Below are positions 1 to 11,939 of a DNA stretch of 64,000 bases, in pieces. Below the pieces are notes generated by a model. It worked only from the letters and a program-made list of their open reading frames with translations. It did no database searches and was not told where the DNA came from. Positions within the stretch are counted from its first letter, which is position 1. Every line of letters begins with the position of its first letter. This DNA comes from Ectobius pallidus. Taxonomy: Eukaryota; Arthropoda; Insecta; Blattodea; Ectobiidae. The stretch spans positions 17,404,606-17,468,605 of the forward strand of contig CAXKWD010000003.1 in assembly GCA_964059195.1 (NCBI GenBank), in the 5' to 3' direction. The position numbers and the translations under genes were made by a program.

Positions 1-66
1 CTTAGGAACCAGTCTTCATAAAAAGCTACGTAAAATTCCATAACACCAGATGTTTTTTTATCTCCG

Positions 67-800
67 TTTACGGGATGACAGATGTGTTGATTTAGCCGTT
101 TTGGTAAAAAAAATAAATAAATATGGTTTTGGATTTTAGTGTAAAAATCAAGCCTACCCTAAATGTGCAAAATGTATGTATGTGCAAAATTTGATGCCGT
201 TTCGATGCAAGGAACGGTTGTTGCTGATACAATTTTAAAACCTCATTGCGCTTCCAACTGCTTGTACATGGAAACTTTAATCACCTGTTTTCTCGCTTTC
301 CATTTGCATGTTATTTTGCCACATTCAAAATCCATCTTCTATCACAAAATTGAGATACAGCTGTGAAATCTTTTAAAATGTACTTTACTAATGAAATGCC
401 TAATCGGATTTTCTGCACGGGCCTAAATTCATATATATATACATATACACATGTTTGTGTTTGTGTGTGTGTGTTTTTTACACTTACCGTTTTTGTAGGG
501 AAAATATTTTTTTAACGAAAAATATAAACATCAAAAAATCCATCAGTAAATGTATAAAGCAAGCATCAAAGAATCGTACAAAAAATAAAGTTCATATTTT
601 AATATCTGGCGGAGGAGATAGCTTTCTATTTTTATATAAATCAGTTTAATTAATTAATTTTTCAAAAAGAAATTGAGACATTAAAATGAAATTATAAACT
701 TCAATTTCTGTTTAGATTTTAATTAGCCTGAGTTTGCAAAATTTGAAGTTTCTAGGACAAGTAGTTTAGAAAATCCATTCACACTTCAGTCATCCCTTAA
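67..800 (-). mobile_element. TTAA-flanked non-autonomous DNA transposon, family A, copy 1
   Basis: The ends are decayed inverted repeats: TTTACGGGATGACAG on the left and CATCCCTTAA on the right. Next to the ends lie the family A blocks 'TTTTAGTGTAAAAA' and 'TTTGAAGTTTCTAGGACAAG', also present in the copies at 2522 and 24754, here in reverse orientation. There is no transposase. A compound TA/CA microsatellite sits at 429-475. TTAA target sites are typical of piggyBac and Kolobok elements; the class is inferred. Confidence 0.6.
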
Positions 801-1068
801 AAGACCACCCCTCCTCGAACCACTGACTACCCATCGAATAACGAGCATTTTTCTAAAATTCGCCCCTTTTAAGAAAAAAAATTCAAAACTAAAAATTACA
901 GTATTGAGGTACAGTTTAACGTGCTACAGAAATTCAGAATCTGTTTGATAGAATAATGCTGTGTTTCGGAGGATAAAACGAAATCTGACGTTGATACGGT
1001 TCGTACTGTAGCCTAGGCCTAAGTCTGAATCATGAATCGTCCATGGAATATGAAAATTTCTAGCAAGA

Positions 1069-1146
1069 TATATATATATCTGTGTGTGTGTATATATGTG
1101 TGTGTGTGTGTGTATATGTGTATGTGTATATATATGTGTATGTATG

Positions 1147-1209
<63 letters not shown>
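1069..1209. repeat. Compound (TA)n(TG)n microsatellite
   Basis: Alternating TA and TG dinucleotides run about 140 bp, ending in an uninterrupted TA run at about 1152-1208. Open frames crossing it in several frames (Tyr/Ile and Val/Cys repeats) are artefacts. Confidence 0.9.
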
Positions 1210-1211
<2 letters not shown>

Positions 1212-1570
1212 GGAGGGGTTTTGACCACTGTACATGGGCTCCAGAATCTAACAACTGGTATTTCTTCCGTTTTGCGTCCAATTCCAGTTCTTCTTTTGCT
1301 CAGACATGTTCAGTAAGATAAGAATTGTATTATTTAGAGACAATGGCCAACTTAATTCGTGATTATTATTGTCATCGTAAAATTTTATTATTAAAAAAAT
1401 CTTAATTCAATTTTAAAATCTAAGAGAAAAATTTTAGTGTGTATTTCTAGTAGGAAACTTAGCATGAAGAGGAAACTTCAGGAAAGTTATGTTCTTGTAA
1501 ACAAGTCGTTCCTTGGGTGGCTCAAAAGTTCATGAACATCTTCATCACGTTCGTCAAGGTATTTATATAA

Positions 1571-1975
1571 CAGGATTATCCAACCGGTGGCCCGGAACCG
1601 CATCCGGCCCGCGAAGCCAGTTTGAAAAAATGTATCACTTTAGTAACATACACTTCTTATGAAAATAATGTTACAAATACATTTTCAGTTTTAGTTATAC
1701 AAGTTTCAGATATATAATTTTAATTTGAAATTCCATTGCTTTTATTGTTTAGTTTCACAATTCAGGTCAATTTAAAGTAGGCAGCTGAGGATTATATTTT
1801 TATGTTAAATACTGGTACATGATATTGAATAAGCAAAAAAGTGAAGATATAAATTTTAATTAGTTTTCAGGTCATTTATACTGTTTGTCAAATGTTACCC
1901 CCAAAGTATTGTGTGGCCCGCCAATGAACTCATGGACGTACTATTGGGCCTTGTTCTTGAAGTTGAATTTTATCA
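1571..1975. mobile_element. hAT-like element relic
   Basis: The left part reads CAGGATTATCCAACC then GGTGGCCCGGAACC and CCGGCCCGCGAAGCC, resembling the CAGG...CCAACC...GGCCCG termini of many animal hAT elements. Near the other end lies TTGTGTGGCCCGCC and ATTGGGCC. A related right end occurs at 16085-16165. No transposase frame is visible and the right terminus is unclear. Confidence 0.5.
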
Positions 1976-2639
1976 TTTTATCAGTTCTCCGGAATAAAAA
2001 CCCTCATAAACTTCTGACAAGTAAATTTTTTTACCGGAACCAGTGAATATCTTAAATTGTTGTTTCTTTCTCCACTGACCGCTTCAATTGTGCAGGTTCT
2101 TGATGTCTGAATTTCTTGTTTTTGAATCATACTGTGTAGAGGTAATTATAGGATGCTTCTAAGAACATGAAAGTGCGTGGGCTGTCGTTACTTTACTGAG
2201 GTGGATACTGAGTGGGAAACCTTGTAGAGAAATTGCGTCTTTGATTAAATTCTCTTTTCAGTCTTCTTTAAGCGAAGGTACAAGCAAAAGCAATCTTTCT
2301 CAGGTATAGATGCTTCTCAAAGACCGTGTTCAATCTAGCCGGGTAATGAGCAGATGATTAAGGTGTCTATTGTGGCTGTCTGCAGTAATAATTTTCAGGT
2401 TGCTCATTTGGAGTGACAACATGGCATCCCGGCTGTCCGCACGCTCCTGTGTCTAAGATAAATGAATTGTCTAACCACCTTAACACTGTTACGTGTGTTT
2501 GGTTTCAGATAGCAGTTGCGCTTAAGGGATGGCCGAAGTGTTGAGAGTGGTTTTCTAACTACTTGCCCTAGAAACTTTAAATTATACATACTTAATTAAT
2601 ATTTAAAACTATAATAATAATACTAATAATAATAACAAT

Positions 2640-2846
2640 AATTCCTTTATTGCAACCAATGGTCATAGTATGATGAATGGAGGTATGGTGGAATGATATA
2701 TGGCAGGGGAAACAGGAGCACCTCCAGAAAACCTGCCCGACCCCATTTTGTCCATCACAAATTCCACATGGATCCACCGAGATTCGATCCATTGTCCCAG
2801 TGGTGGAAGGCGAGCGGTCTAACCACTCCATGGGGGCGGCCTAATG
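2640..2846 (-). repeat. tRNA-derived SINE (GGCCGAGTGG family), reverse copy
   Basis: Read on the minus strand it has a tRNA-like head with a tGGaGTGGTTAGACCGC-type A box and a GGATCGAATCTCGG-type B box, then a body matching 52712-52925 on the plus strand. It lies inside the TTAA-flanked element 2522-3406. Confidence 0.7.
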
Positions 2847-3090
2847 TAAAAAGAAATGAAAGTTTAATATTTCTCTGTTTGTTTTTTTTAGATATTAATC
2901 GATTTTTAAATCAAAATTGAAACCCATCTTCTCCAAAACATATTAAAATATGAACTTGAATTTACTATGTGAGTTTTGTTGGTGCTTGCTTTGCAAATTT
3001 ACTGTTGGAGTTTTTGGTATTGTTTATGATTTTTGTTTAAAAAAATATTTTACTCCCTGAAATGAAAAAAAATTGCCCTGGGATTATACT

Positions 3091-3170
3091 ACACACACAC
3101 ACATATATACATCTACACACACATATATTTAAATATGTATATATATTTTTATATATGTACATATATATAG
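3091..3170. repeat. CA/TA microsatellite
   Basis: Imperfect CA and TA dinucleotide runs lie within the transposon copy 2522-3406. Confidence 0.8.
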
Positions 3171-4239
3171 GCATTTTTCTGTCTATGCAGAAAATCTGAT
3201 TTGACATTTTATGGCATTCATTGTAAAGTATATTCTGAAAACTGTTCAAATCTGTGTCTGTATTTTTGTAGGAGAAGATAGATTTTGAAAGTGGCCTAAA
3301 ATTTTGCACAGATATACTTTAGGGTAAGCATTTTTTTACACTAGAATAAAAAACTCGTACTTTCTTTTACCAAAGTGGCTTAATCAACACTTCTGTCACT
3401 CCTTTAGGTCCATATAACTAATCGTAACTTTTAATTTCTGTTAGTTTCTGAATTCTAAAATATGGCTCTTGGCTCCCGAAATGTTACACAGACTACTTTC
3501 TTATTGAACGCATTTAGGATGCATTTTGTTCATTGCCTCTTGTGAAAGGTAATTAATTGGGCTGACACGTAAACGTTAGTGAAATTGCTATCACGAAGAA
3601 ACTTGTAAAATGTGTAGTGGAATGCATGATGGCATTGAAAGGGAGAGTGGAACAATCTGCCGAGTGATTTCTTGCTTCGTTGCAATGCACATCGCAATTA
3701 TGTGTCGAGTTTAATGCAATTAGTCGGTAGCCGACCCCTGTTGCCTGGAGCTCTTTCACTTTGCTCAATGAGATAGAAGTGCCATACTGAATGGGAAAGT
3801 GATGGAGGAATTATATTATGGTGGCCTCGCGGAACGTTGAGCTGGACATTTATTTAGGTGAATTAATTTCCAGCATGTGATTTATATTAGTTTTGATAAC
3901 GCGAACTCTGAAAAAATGCCACAGATGCAGTAAATGAAAGTTCTGGTAGACCTCTGATTAAAAGTAATCTGGTGGAATGATCACTATATCAAAATTAGAT
4001 TGGAAATGTAATGAATTTTATTTTTCCAGTAAGGGTGTAACCACAGTAACGTTCAAAATCTTCATAAAACACACAAACTCTAACACTTAATTGTGTTATC
4101 TGGATCCACGTTCAATATTCACAACTAAAATAAAACACATAGGCTAATATATAACATTTACATTTAAATAAGGTTGGTCACTCTTTAAAAGCGCACTTGA
4201 GAAAAACGAAATTCACGCCAATTTTAATCAAGTTCTCTT

Positions 4240-4829
4240 TTAAGGGGACCCGGAATGCCCTGTCCTTACAATGTTAATACTGAATATTCCATGTACCTTT
4301 TCTCCAAAACTATCAGTGACAGACATATGAAATTTTCGTATGTTTAAGAAACGTACTTTGGCTATATATTGAAGCTTAGATATTATATTTAGCCTTCAGG
4401 TTTTATAAATTATAATTTTTTTCTACATTAACCTTTTCCTACATCTTATAACATATAAATCTCATTAAAGTGATTACAAAATTGAAATTTTTAATTTTGA
4501 GAGCTTCAGTATATGCACAATATCTGGATAAACAAACTGTGAAAATTTCAAGATCCTATGTATAGTAGAAGCTGAGAAAAGGTACATTAAGTAATTAAAA
4601 AAGAAACTTACGGAAAACAGCGTCTGAAGTTGGACTATCAAAATAAGCCAGCCCCCCATAACTTGGTTCACCTTCCATGCACGACATTTTTTAAAAAATA
4701 ATTAAAAATATCTAGACCTACAGTACAGCAATGATGTATACCTCGTTTTGAAGTTAAAACTTCAATTATTTTTAATCAATGAAAATATTTTTAAAAAAAA
4801 GTCCTAAACCTCATTCCGGGTCCCCTTAA
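4240..4829. mobile_element. TTAA-flanked non-autonomous DNA transposon, family C
   Basis: Perfect 18-bp inverted ends, TTAAGGGGACCCGGAATG and its complement, flank 590 bp. There is no coding capacity. An internal box (GTACCTTTTCTC, then GAAATTTT) occurs near the left end at about 4295-4340 and again inverted at about 4535-4590. The same box is found in the elements at 7553 and 62525. piggyBac/Kolobok affinity is inferred only from the TTAA target. Confidence 0.8.
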
Positions 4830-5109
4830 AGACTGCATAACATTGTTTTAATGTATATTTTATACATTACGTGCTGTATTTCAGTTTGAATGTGAAGTGT
4901 AGATCCAGAGAAGACAGTTCAGGGTAGGCCTATAAATTTGTGTCTTTTATGAAGATTTAAAATTGGAATCATATCCTACGACTAGAAGAATATTCTTAGT
5001 TTGGGTATTTAGTAGAAGCTGTAGCAGTTAAACCACTACGTAGTGATTTACGTCATCTTAATGTTTTTAGTATGTACTGATTTTAATTATTTGAATTGGC
5101 CTCCCTTTG

Positions 5110-6285
5110 AGCCACACAACTCTCTCTCTATATGTAGGCCTAGTGCTTAATTTTAATGATATTGAATTTTTTAAAAAAAGCTATCACAATAAATTGGTCC
5201 AGCTCTTTAAGAACACATTGTGTTGTCTTTCATCAGAGGGTATAAGGAGAAAAACTATTTGGAATAAATTCACTCTCTTTGGTCAAAATGAAATCTATCA
5301 ATCCTATTGTTTGAGTATTCGCTTGATTTATTTGATCGTGTTTGAGGATATGAATTCGTGGCTGGAAGACAGGGTAATTCGCGCCTGAAAGACGACATAG
5401 ACAGTGACCTGTGCGTCTTCAAGGTCTGCAACCTGTCTCCCAACTGGTTTGCAATAACGTGTCCACTGACCGGATTTCCAAAATACTCCAAGGCCGTAGG
5501 ACATTAACACAAGACGTCGCGCAAAACTACTTCTCCAGAATTTTCTCAAACAACTCTTGCTTCCCTGTATTTCTGTTTACTGTGAATTTTATTTAATGAA
5601 TCAAGTCTTCCTTTATTAAATAACACAATATTTCAAAAAGGGATTTTTGATCGACCATACATTTCTTTTCGAAACAGATTTTCGTTATAACATTGGTGTG
5701 ATATCGATTATTATCGAATATGGAACGATCTTGAAACCTTGAGAGTAGAAATGAAACCGCGTAATAAAGAACCTGTAATTAAAGTGAAATCCATTCTATT
5801 CTGTTCGTGCTAATTTTAATATTATACTAAATTGCATTTAAAGATTCTTTTTTAACTCCGAAACATGTCGACCAGAAGAGAATCTTTGCATCTAGACTAC
5901 TATACATACTACGACTTAAATTTTATTATCTTTTTTATCGGTTTTACATACAATGTAACTAGTTTTTATAATACGTGTGTACGAGCAATTTTTGAATTGG
6001 TTGTGATTTTAATTTAAGTGCATAATCATGCGATAAAAATAATTGAGGTAATGGTGGTTACTATACATTCTGTAGTGCTTTATCTTAGTAGCGACTAAAA
6101 GTCTTGGTTTGATTACTGCCTTCAGAGTTGACATTTTAGTCCGTCTTTAAGTAACATCTGAAGAATCATCATGACTTGATCCTCGTAATTAACACCCATA
6201 ACACCTCTCGTGTAGTGATATAATTACTTTAAATATAAAACTCGATGACCGTAAACCGGTAGAATAACATCATATTGCAATTCCA
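5110..6285. other. Stretch without recognised gene
   Basis: AT-rich DNA. The only repeat noted is the 5660-5800 block shared with 36480-36615. Short frames have no protein-like features. Confidence 0.5.
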
Positions 6286-6289
6286 GTAA

Positions 6290-7100
6290 TCTTGCTCTCA
6301 ATGAAACAGAAAATGGATCATCTTACGTTTAACTTTTCATGATCTTGTTCTGCAGTTGATAAATGTATTAGGTTTTTAGGCATGCATCTTGAGCCTACTT
6401 TAGGGTGCAATCCCATGTAAATTACATTTTTAATAAAATATCAAAGGGTATATTAGTTTTGAGAGTTTCAAAAAATATCTTCCTGTTATGTTTTTAAAGA
6501 TAGTATATTTTGGATATGTACACAGCCATCTTACTTATGGGACCCTAATATGGGCCAACCATGTTTCAGCCTATAAACTTCTGACGCTACAAAAGAGGGC
6601 TATCAGAATTATAAGTGGGGTTCCTCCAAGAACAAAATTGTAAACCTTTCTTTATAAAACTAGTATTTTAACCTTGACATCAATTTCATCTAGACTTCCT
6701 GACTTATATATATCAATAGTTTTAGACTCTGTACAGCAATTAATAACTACCCTACTTGAGCATATTCGAATATTTATGTAGGTAGATGTAAATACAGTAA
6801 AACTCAAAATAGTTTTGTAACAGTAGCTTTAAAATTATACAGTAGTCTCCCAGATGAATAAAATATCCTATCGCTACCGGTCTTTAAAAGAACAGACAGA
6901 TCAACACTGAAGACTAACCCTGTTTATAGCCTTGAGCAGTTTTTTAATAGCAGAATATTTCAATTTGACTTATTTTAACATGATATGAACTTGTATTGTA
7001 AGTCATGATTTTTAAAATTTAAATCTTATTGTTATTATATTGACGTTTTTATATATTGTAATGATTTCTTGGCAAATAAAGTTCATATCGTATCATATCA
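6290..7100 (+). mobile_element. LINE 3' fragment (Jockey-like reverse transcriptase C-terminus)
   Basis: Translation gives, with frameshifts, FLGMHLE near 6370, then LTYGTLIW and LQKRAIRIISGVPPRT at about 6528-6640, then a VFKR-like stretch near 6880. These are the thumb and C-terminal motifs of Jockey-type non-LTR retrotransposons. It ends with GGCAAATAAA and a short tandem tail at about 7070-7100. The ORF is broken by stops and indels. The 5' truncation is typical of LINE insertion. Confidence 0.75.
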
Positions 7101-7552
7101 GGCCTGAAAATGGACTCTTAGGTCCGAAACAAATCCTCAGGGATATGACAATTCTTCAGGGTCCCCGACGCTTTGCCAAAAGCTGGATGATGTAGGTATC
7201 ATTCGTGATCTCTAGCTCCATCTACAATATATTCAAGCCAACTAATCATGCAAAATGGGAAATGCTATACGAGCAGGAGATAACTCTTTGTGACTTTTAA
7301 CGTCAACAGCGTTCCTTCAGTAATGGATGTGTCACTCCCACTGCAGAATATGTGATGATGGGAGTTGTAAGAGTTTCAGATCCGCCTGACGAAGTCTCTA
7401 GTACGAAACAGTAATGTCTTCCTCCTATTGATTTTCCTCAAAATCTTGTATAATGCAGACGTACAAGATTCTCCAGACCGGAGACAATCTAGTCTGAACT
7501 TGCTTTGTTTTATACAATTTCCATGTTAGAATAGAATTTTCAGTCACTTCTG

Positions 7553-8303
7553 TTAAGGGAAGATGGTAGTTATCAGTGTCAAAAAATCAATTTTTTTTCT
7601 TAGGCTCATGTAATAGATCATAGTTTTGTGAACGTTTTGATATATAGGTCTTATATGTTGTGGTATTATTAAGCTAAGCAGAGCGACCTGGAGCTTTCTA
7701 AAATGGATAAAATGCCATAAGGCAGTCATTTCTTTTCGCTCTCCTGTAAAATTACACTTTTTGTACTTCAGGTACCAATTTCTGAAAAGCTATTCATGCT
7801 AAAATAATGAAACTTTCAGGAATTCATTATAGATGGATGACAAATCTCCCTTAGCAGAATTATGGGAAAAGTCCTGACTATACAGAATTTTTAACTATTT
7901 TTATTTTTAAAAAAGATTTTTTTTAGTCGTGAAGTTTTCATGCTGTTTTCGTGCAGAAATATTTTACATATTAGACTGATTGTGCTAGGGTAAATAGTAG
8001 TACCTATTGTTAGTAAATTCCCAAAGTTTCACAAAAATCTAAGCTACAGAAATTGAATAAAGCGTACCTTTGTCAAGGGAAGTAACTGTAAAACAAAATT
8101 ATCACCCATGTGTTAAAAAATTCTTTCCTACCAAACAGTGAGCTCTAGAACAACCATTCTCTACTTATTTTAAACTGCAGAGTGCACTTGCAAAGCATTA
8201 AAAAATTCAACTAAATCTGACTGTTAACACCTGAGTTATGTCTTCTTGAACATACGCTATATTTTCTATCATTTTGTTAGCGGTAACTACCATCTCCCCT
8301 TAA
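7553..8303. mobile_element. TTAA-flanked non-autonomous DNA transposon, family B
   Basis: Left end TTAAGGGAAGATGGTAGTTA and right end TAACTACCATCTCCCCTTAA are inverted repeats about 20 bp long with one mismatch, enclosing 751 bp. There is no open frame. The interior near 7775-7820 carries the shared box (AATTTCTGAAAAGCTATTCA, then TGAAACTTTCAGG). Confidence 0.8.
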
Positions 8304-8524
8304 TTTCAAGATGAAATTTTAGTAAGAAAATCTGCGAAGGCTGTGCTTTTAATTTTTTCAAACCACTAAATTTTATTTAGTTTTGGAGTCCTGAAGTTAA
8401 CATAGGGAAGGGTGAATATTTCCAGTAAAATAATAAGAATATTTTTCAGATCATGTGCTGTAAAAATATTGCCTGATGAACAGGCTTGTGATACTCAGGT
8501 TATCTAATGAAGTGTACTCGTTTC

Positions 8525-8655
8525 ATTTTGTTGTGCGGGTACTCTAATCGCAGTCGGCAGGCGATATGCAGTACTTTGTTATGCGGGATAGTCTAGTCGC
8601 AGACGGCAGGCGATTCCCTTGGTTGTGCTGGTGATTCCCTTGGTTGTGCTGGGGT
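8525..8655 (+). repeat. Short tandem duplications, TTGTKATGCGGG...GGCAGGCGA units
   Basis: Two diverged units of about 47 bp (each with GCGGG, TCTARTCGCAG and GGCAGGCGA) are followed by two units of GATTCCCTTGGTTGTGCTGG. The unit resembles one arm of the hairpins at 57656-57850 (TTGTTATGCGTGGTAGTCTA). Confidence 0.6.
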
Positions 8656-8724
8656 AGTTAGCCTACTTCGTACAAGGACATGAGGCTTTAAATGAGTGTT
8701 CTTGGGAGAGGTGGATAGATTCAT

Positions 8725-8744
8725 GTCTGTCTGTCTGTCTGTCT
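8725..8744. repeat. (TGTC)n microsatellite
   Basis: Five tandem TGTC units. Confidence 0.85.
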
Positions 8745-9239
8745 TACACTTACAAACATGGTAGCACATACATTAACGGGAGTTCACATTCTGAGTTTGG
8801 ACATGCCCCGAAATAACACGTAGGCTAACAAAGAATTGGACGCAGAATTAAAAAAAAAAAGGGGGGGGAACTTTTACATTCTCTACTTTCTCACTTCACA
8901 CTGGTATAGTGTAAGAAGTCGTTTTCATTTCTCATTCAAATGTAGGCCTATATTGTTCAGCCTGAGTTTGAGCAAACAATGATTACCTTTCAGAGAATTT
9001 TTGCGAAAAAAGTTACAAGAGTTTTAGCTCTCGGTGTGAGCACCTTGTGTATAAAATTGGAAGAAAATCGTTACTATTTATGCTGAAAACTCAGCTTGGA
9101 ATTTTGGAGTTGAACACAGTTATACATTTACGCAGATTCAAGAAACAAATTTGTAAAATTTATACAGCCTAGTACTCATTTTGCATTGTCCTAGTGTTTT
9201 GCTTTTCATTTTCGCTGTTCATGTGTGTAATTTTTCGAA

Positions 9240-9530
9240 AAAAATCGTGATGTTTTAATGTTTATTTTGCCCTTGGTTTGTATTATGTAGGCCTACTATT
9301 TGCCTTGTTGGCGTGTATGTTTGTGTGTGCCATGTTTGTATGGGTATGCATTTTATGTAGACTTATGTATGACTATTCTCTAAATTTTTTGTTTGTAGTT
9401 CCAATATTCGTTATATTTTCTTTTACTGTGCTGAACTGTGCCCGAGCACGAGCTTTTGCTCATTCGGGCACCGTAATGATTGTATTGTGTTTTACGCAGG
9501 TGGAATAAATACAATAAATAGAAATAAATA
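9240..9530 (+). repeat. Possible LINE 3' UTR tail
   Basis: The segment ends with GCCCGAGCACGAGC, a GC-rich inverted match (GCTCATTCGGGC), then AATAAATACAATAAATAGAA. That arrangement of a hairpin plus A-rich simple tail resembles LINE 3' ends. No coding motif is recognised, so the call is tentative. Confidence 0.3.
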
Positions 9531-9917
9531 AAAACATTCCCCTTTATGCAGACAACAGAAATCCTCTAAATACCATTCTTTTGTATAATTTAGTAACTCA
9601 GCCGTTAGATATTTGTAGTGCAAACAGCTTACAGTAGTGAGCTGCTTTATGCACGCATTAGTGGAGTCCCTGAGTGCGTGTCGTGGCCGAGCTGGTTTGT
9701 AGCAACAAATTGGAGTTTGCACCTGCACAAGATGATGCGGTGATTTGCATAACCAGGCATCTCATGTCGATGATACCAAACTCTACTTCTAAATCAAGCC
9801 GCTCATTCTCGTAGGATCTAGGTAAATCCATTTTTTTAAAATGAAATTGAAATATTGGACACTAACAGTAGAAGAAGATATTACTTGAAACGCATAACTT
9901 ACTCTACCCTTAATAAA

Positions 9918-10147
9918 GGTGTCCCAAAATTAACGCAAGATTTGAATTTGCAATTCTCGTAGAAAATTTCGACAAAAGAGTGCGTATGTGCCAGCAAAGC
10001 CGTGGAGGCCATTTTCCCGATGTGTTATTCCATAAATAACCCTATCCTGTGTACTTTATGATTCAATAAATAAAAAAATCAAAAAAATCTTAAGACTAAA
10101 ACTGTGTTTTCTATTTAATTAAAATCTTGCGTTAATTTTGGGACACC
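9918..10147 (+). mobile_element. Miniature Tc1/mariner-type element with transposase C-terminus
   Basis: The 230-bp element has perfect 25-bp inverted ends beginning GGTGTCCCAAAATTAACGCA. Inside, from about 9977, a frame reads RVRMCQQSRGGHFPDVLFHK and a stop. This matches the usual C-terminal pattern (C...GGHF..V.F) of Tc1/mariner transposases. It therefore looks like an internally deleted copy that kept only the last codons, rather than a random MITE. TA targets are expected, but the flanks (AATAAA / CTTAAT) do not give a clean duplication. Confidence 0.75.
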
Positions 10148-10274
10148 CTTAATATATTCCAGTATAGAGTACACGATTTTGTTGCAGTAGTGCGCATTCA
10201 GTTGTTTCAGCCTCTTTCCGAATCGCGTAATTCGCGAGGCAAGACTAAAAATTTATTGGGCAAAATGTTTCATA

Positions 10275-10640
10275 CTAGCGGGTGCCCGCGGCTCGCCCAC
10301 GATAATTAATTGAAAAATTAAAAATTAAGAGTATGATAATTATTATAGCATTGTATTTATTAACACTTGCACGCAAATCATTCATAAACTAAGCCATTAA
10401 TAATTAATGAAACAGCTAAAATTCCGGCTTCAGAGTACATCCACGATATGAGAGCACCGCCTGGGAAAACGATCTCAGATTTGATTATACAGTTCCAAAG
10501 CGACCTGTTAACACCGATAATAAGTATTGTTTCCCAACTGTTTGTTGAATGAATATGATGTGAATTTTATTTGATAAATCCAGTGTAATTTTCAGAAATT
10601 ATATAATTTTTCAAGGGAAGGAGTTATTTTGTTTGGATTT
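10275..10640 (-). mobile_element. Helitron-like 3' terminus
   Basis: Read on the minus strand the element ends with a 5-bp stem (CGTGG/CCGCG, GC-rich), about ten bases, then CTAG followed by host T at 10275. A 3' hairpin followed by CTRR and an A/T insertion site is the Helitron signature. The same terminus occurs at 25958 and 50178. The 5' limit is not resolved. A related block (CCCGCTGCTTCGCCCGCC) appears near 10660. Confidence 0.5.
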
Positions 10641-11242
10641 TTATCGTCCTCTATATTGCCCGCTGCTTCGCCCGCCATTATTAATTGACTCCAGGATTTT
10701 TAAGAAATTTACACTGGCAGTTTGTTAAAAAATGTTTGTGGTTCAGAGCTATGAAAATTGAAAGTAAAAATAAAATTAGAATATTTGTTCATTGTGTTCA
10801 TTTCACTTAGGCCTTATATAATAAAGAAACGGTTATTCTAATTTTGTACTCTTCGTGAAAGTTTAGACTGCGAGAGACAACGTCGCCGAGTATACCCGAT
10901 GTCTCACGAAGTGGGCGAGCGAGTGAGTGAGCACGCTATTTAGAGCCGTTGAATTGTATAATAGTAGATACAAATATTAGTTCTTTATATACATGATATG
11001 CCTACATAAAATACCAAATATTATAATATATTATGCAATTCGCGTAGAAATTTTAAATATAGGCCTACTCGTTTGATCCGTTTTCGAGAAAATCGTCTCT
11101 CTTTTTCACAGGGACAGCCTACCATAAGCTTAAATATTTGTAAACAAAATCGACCTATATTAATAGTAACACACATCGATTACTCAAAATATCATTCAAA
11201 CATGTGAGTCAGTTGGAGAATATAATGTTGTAGCGGCATGTT

Positions 11243-11345
11243 GTCATGATAGCTCGGTTGGTAAGAGCAGCGGCACGGAGAGCCGACGATCCTGGTTCAA
11301 ATCCCGGCTATGACATTGGATTTTTCAGGCTGACTTCACCTTTCC
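11243..11345 (+). repeat. tRNA-like sequence (tRNA pseudogene or SINE head)
   Basis: Positions 11243-11314 are 72 nt and fold as a tRNA. Acceptor arms GTCATGA/CTATGAC pair at five or six positions. A TAGCTCGGTTGGTAAGAGC A-box arm, an anticodon arm CGGC-ACGGAGA-GCCG and GGTTCAAATCC as B box follow. Mismatches in the T stem and acceptor argue against a working tRNA. The following GATTTTTCAGGCTGAC looks like a SINE body. Confidence 0.65.
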
Positions 11346-11939
11346 ATCTCAACTATTAATGTCTATTATACACAACACGCTTTCCGTTTACCCCGCGAGC
11401 AGTCACAAACCACTAAACATTTATCCTTTCAGGTAGTAGCTGTCCGTTAGTAAGGCTGGCAATTGTACTTTAGAACAACGAAAATAGCTGATTATTCAAT
11501 ATTGCTGATATCTTTGGATTGAGTAATTCATTTAGGTAGGGGTTTCTTTGAAAATAATCGATACTGAACTATTTCATGAACGATGAACATCATACAATTC
11601 CACGTTTACCTGAGGCTTCTGTTCATAGTTTTGTGGTTTTATTAATTCATAATAAAAATATATCGTTATATAATGTTACAAATAGGCCTAAGCTCTCATG
11701 GCGGATGTATAAACTTTTTATTGCACGCATCGTTAGGTGTCGGAAGTAAAGCAAGGAAATAAAAGGGGGATAGAATCATGTAAATGTAAACATCCGGTTC
11801 TGTAAACAGGAGGACAGCGTACATGTGGTGTAGCTGACGTTTATTTTTTCTTTGACATAAAACCATGAATGTTGAATCCTTCAGGATTACATTTAGACGG
11901 AGCATTTCTTTTGAACATTTATCTTTATGTCAGCCACAA

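Larger units (their letters stand above)
2522..3406 (+). mobile_element. TTAA-flanked transposon family A, copy 2, carrying a SINE
   Basis: It begins TTAAGGGATGGCCGAAGTGT and ends ACACTTCTGTCACTCCTTTA, a decayed version of the family A termini (the right TTAA is now TTTA). Interior blocks such as TTTTTAAATCAAAATTGAAA and TTTGTTTAAAAAAATATTTT are shared with the copy at 24754. A reverse-oriented SINE interrupts it at 2640-2846, so the SINE is younger. Confidence 0.7.

Noticed and set aside
924..1321. Several overlapping frames with Tyr/Ile, Thr/His or Val/Cys repeats
   Set aside because: They are translations of a TA/TG microsatellite in different frames.
11243..11314. Functional tRNA gene
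   Set aside because: The fold is tRNA-like, but the acceptor and T stems carry mismatches, and a GGA anticodon would need a long variable arm that is absent.
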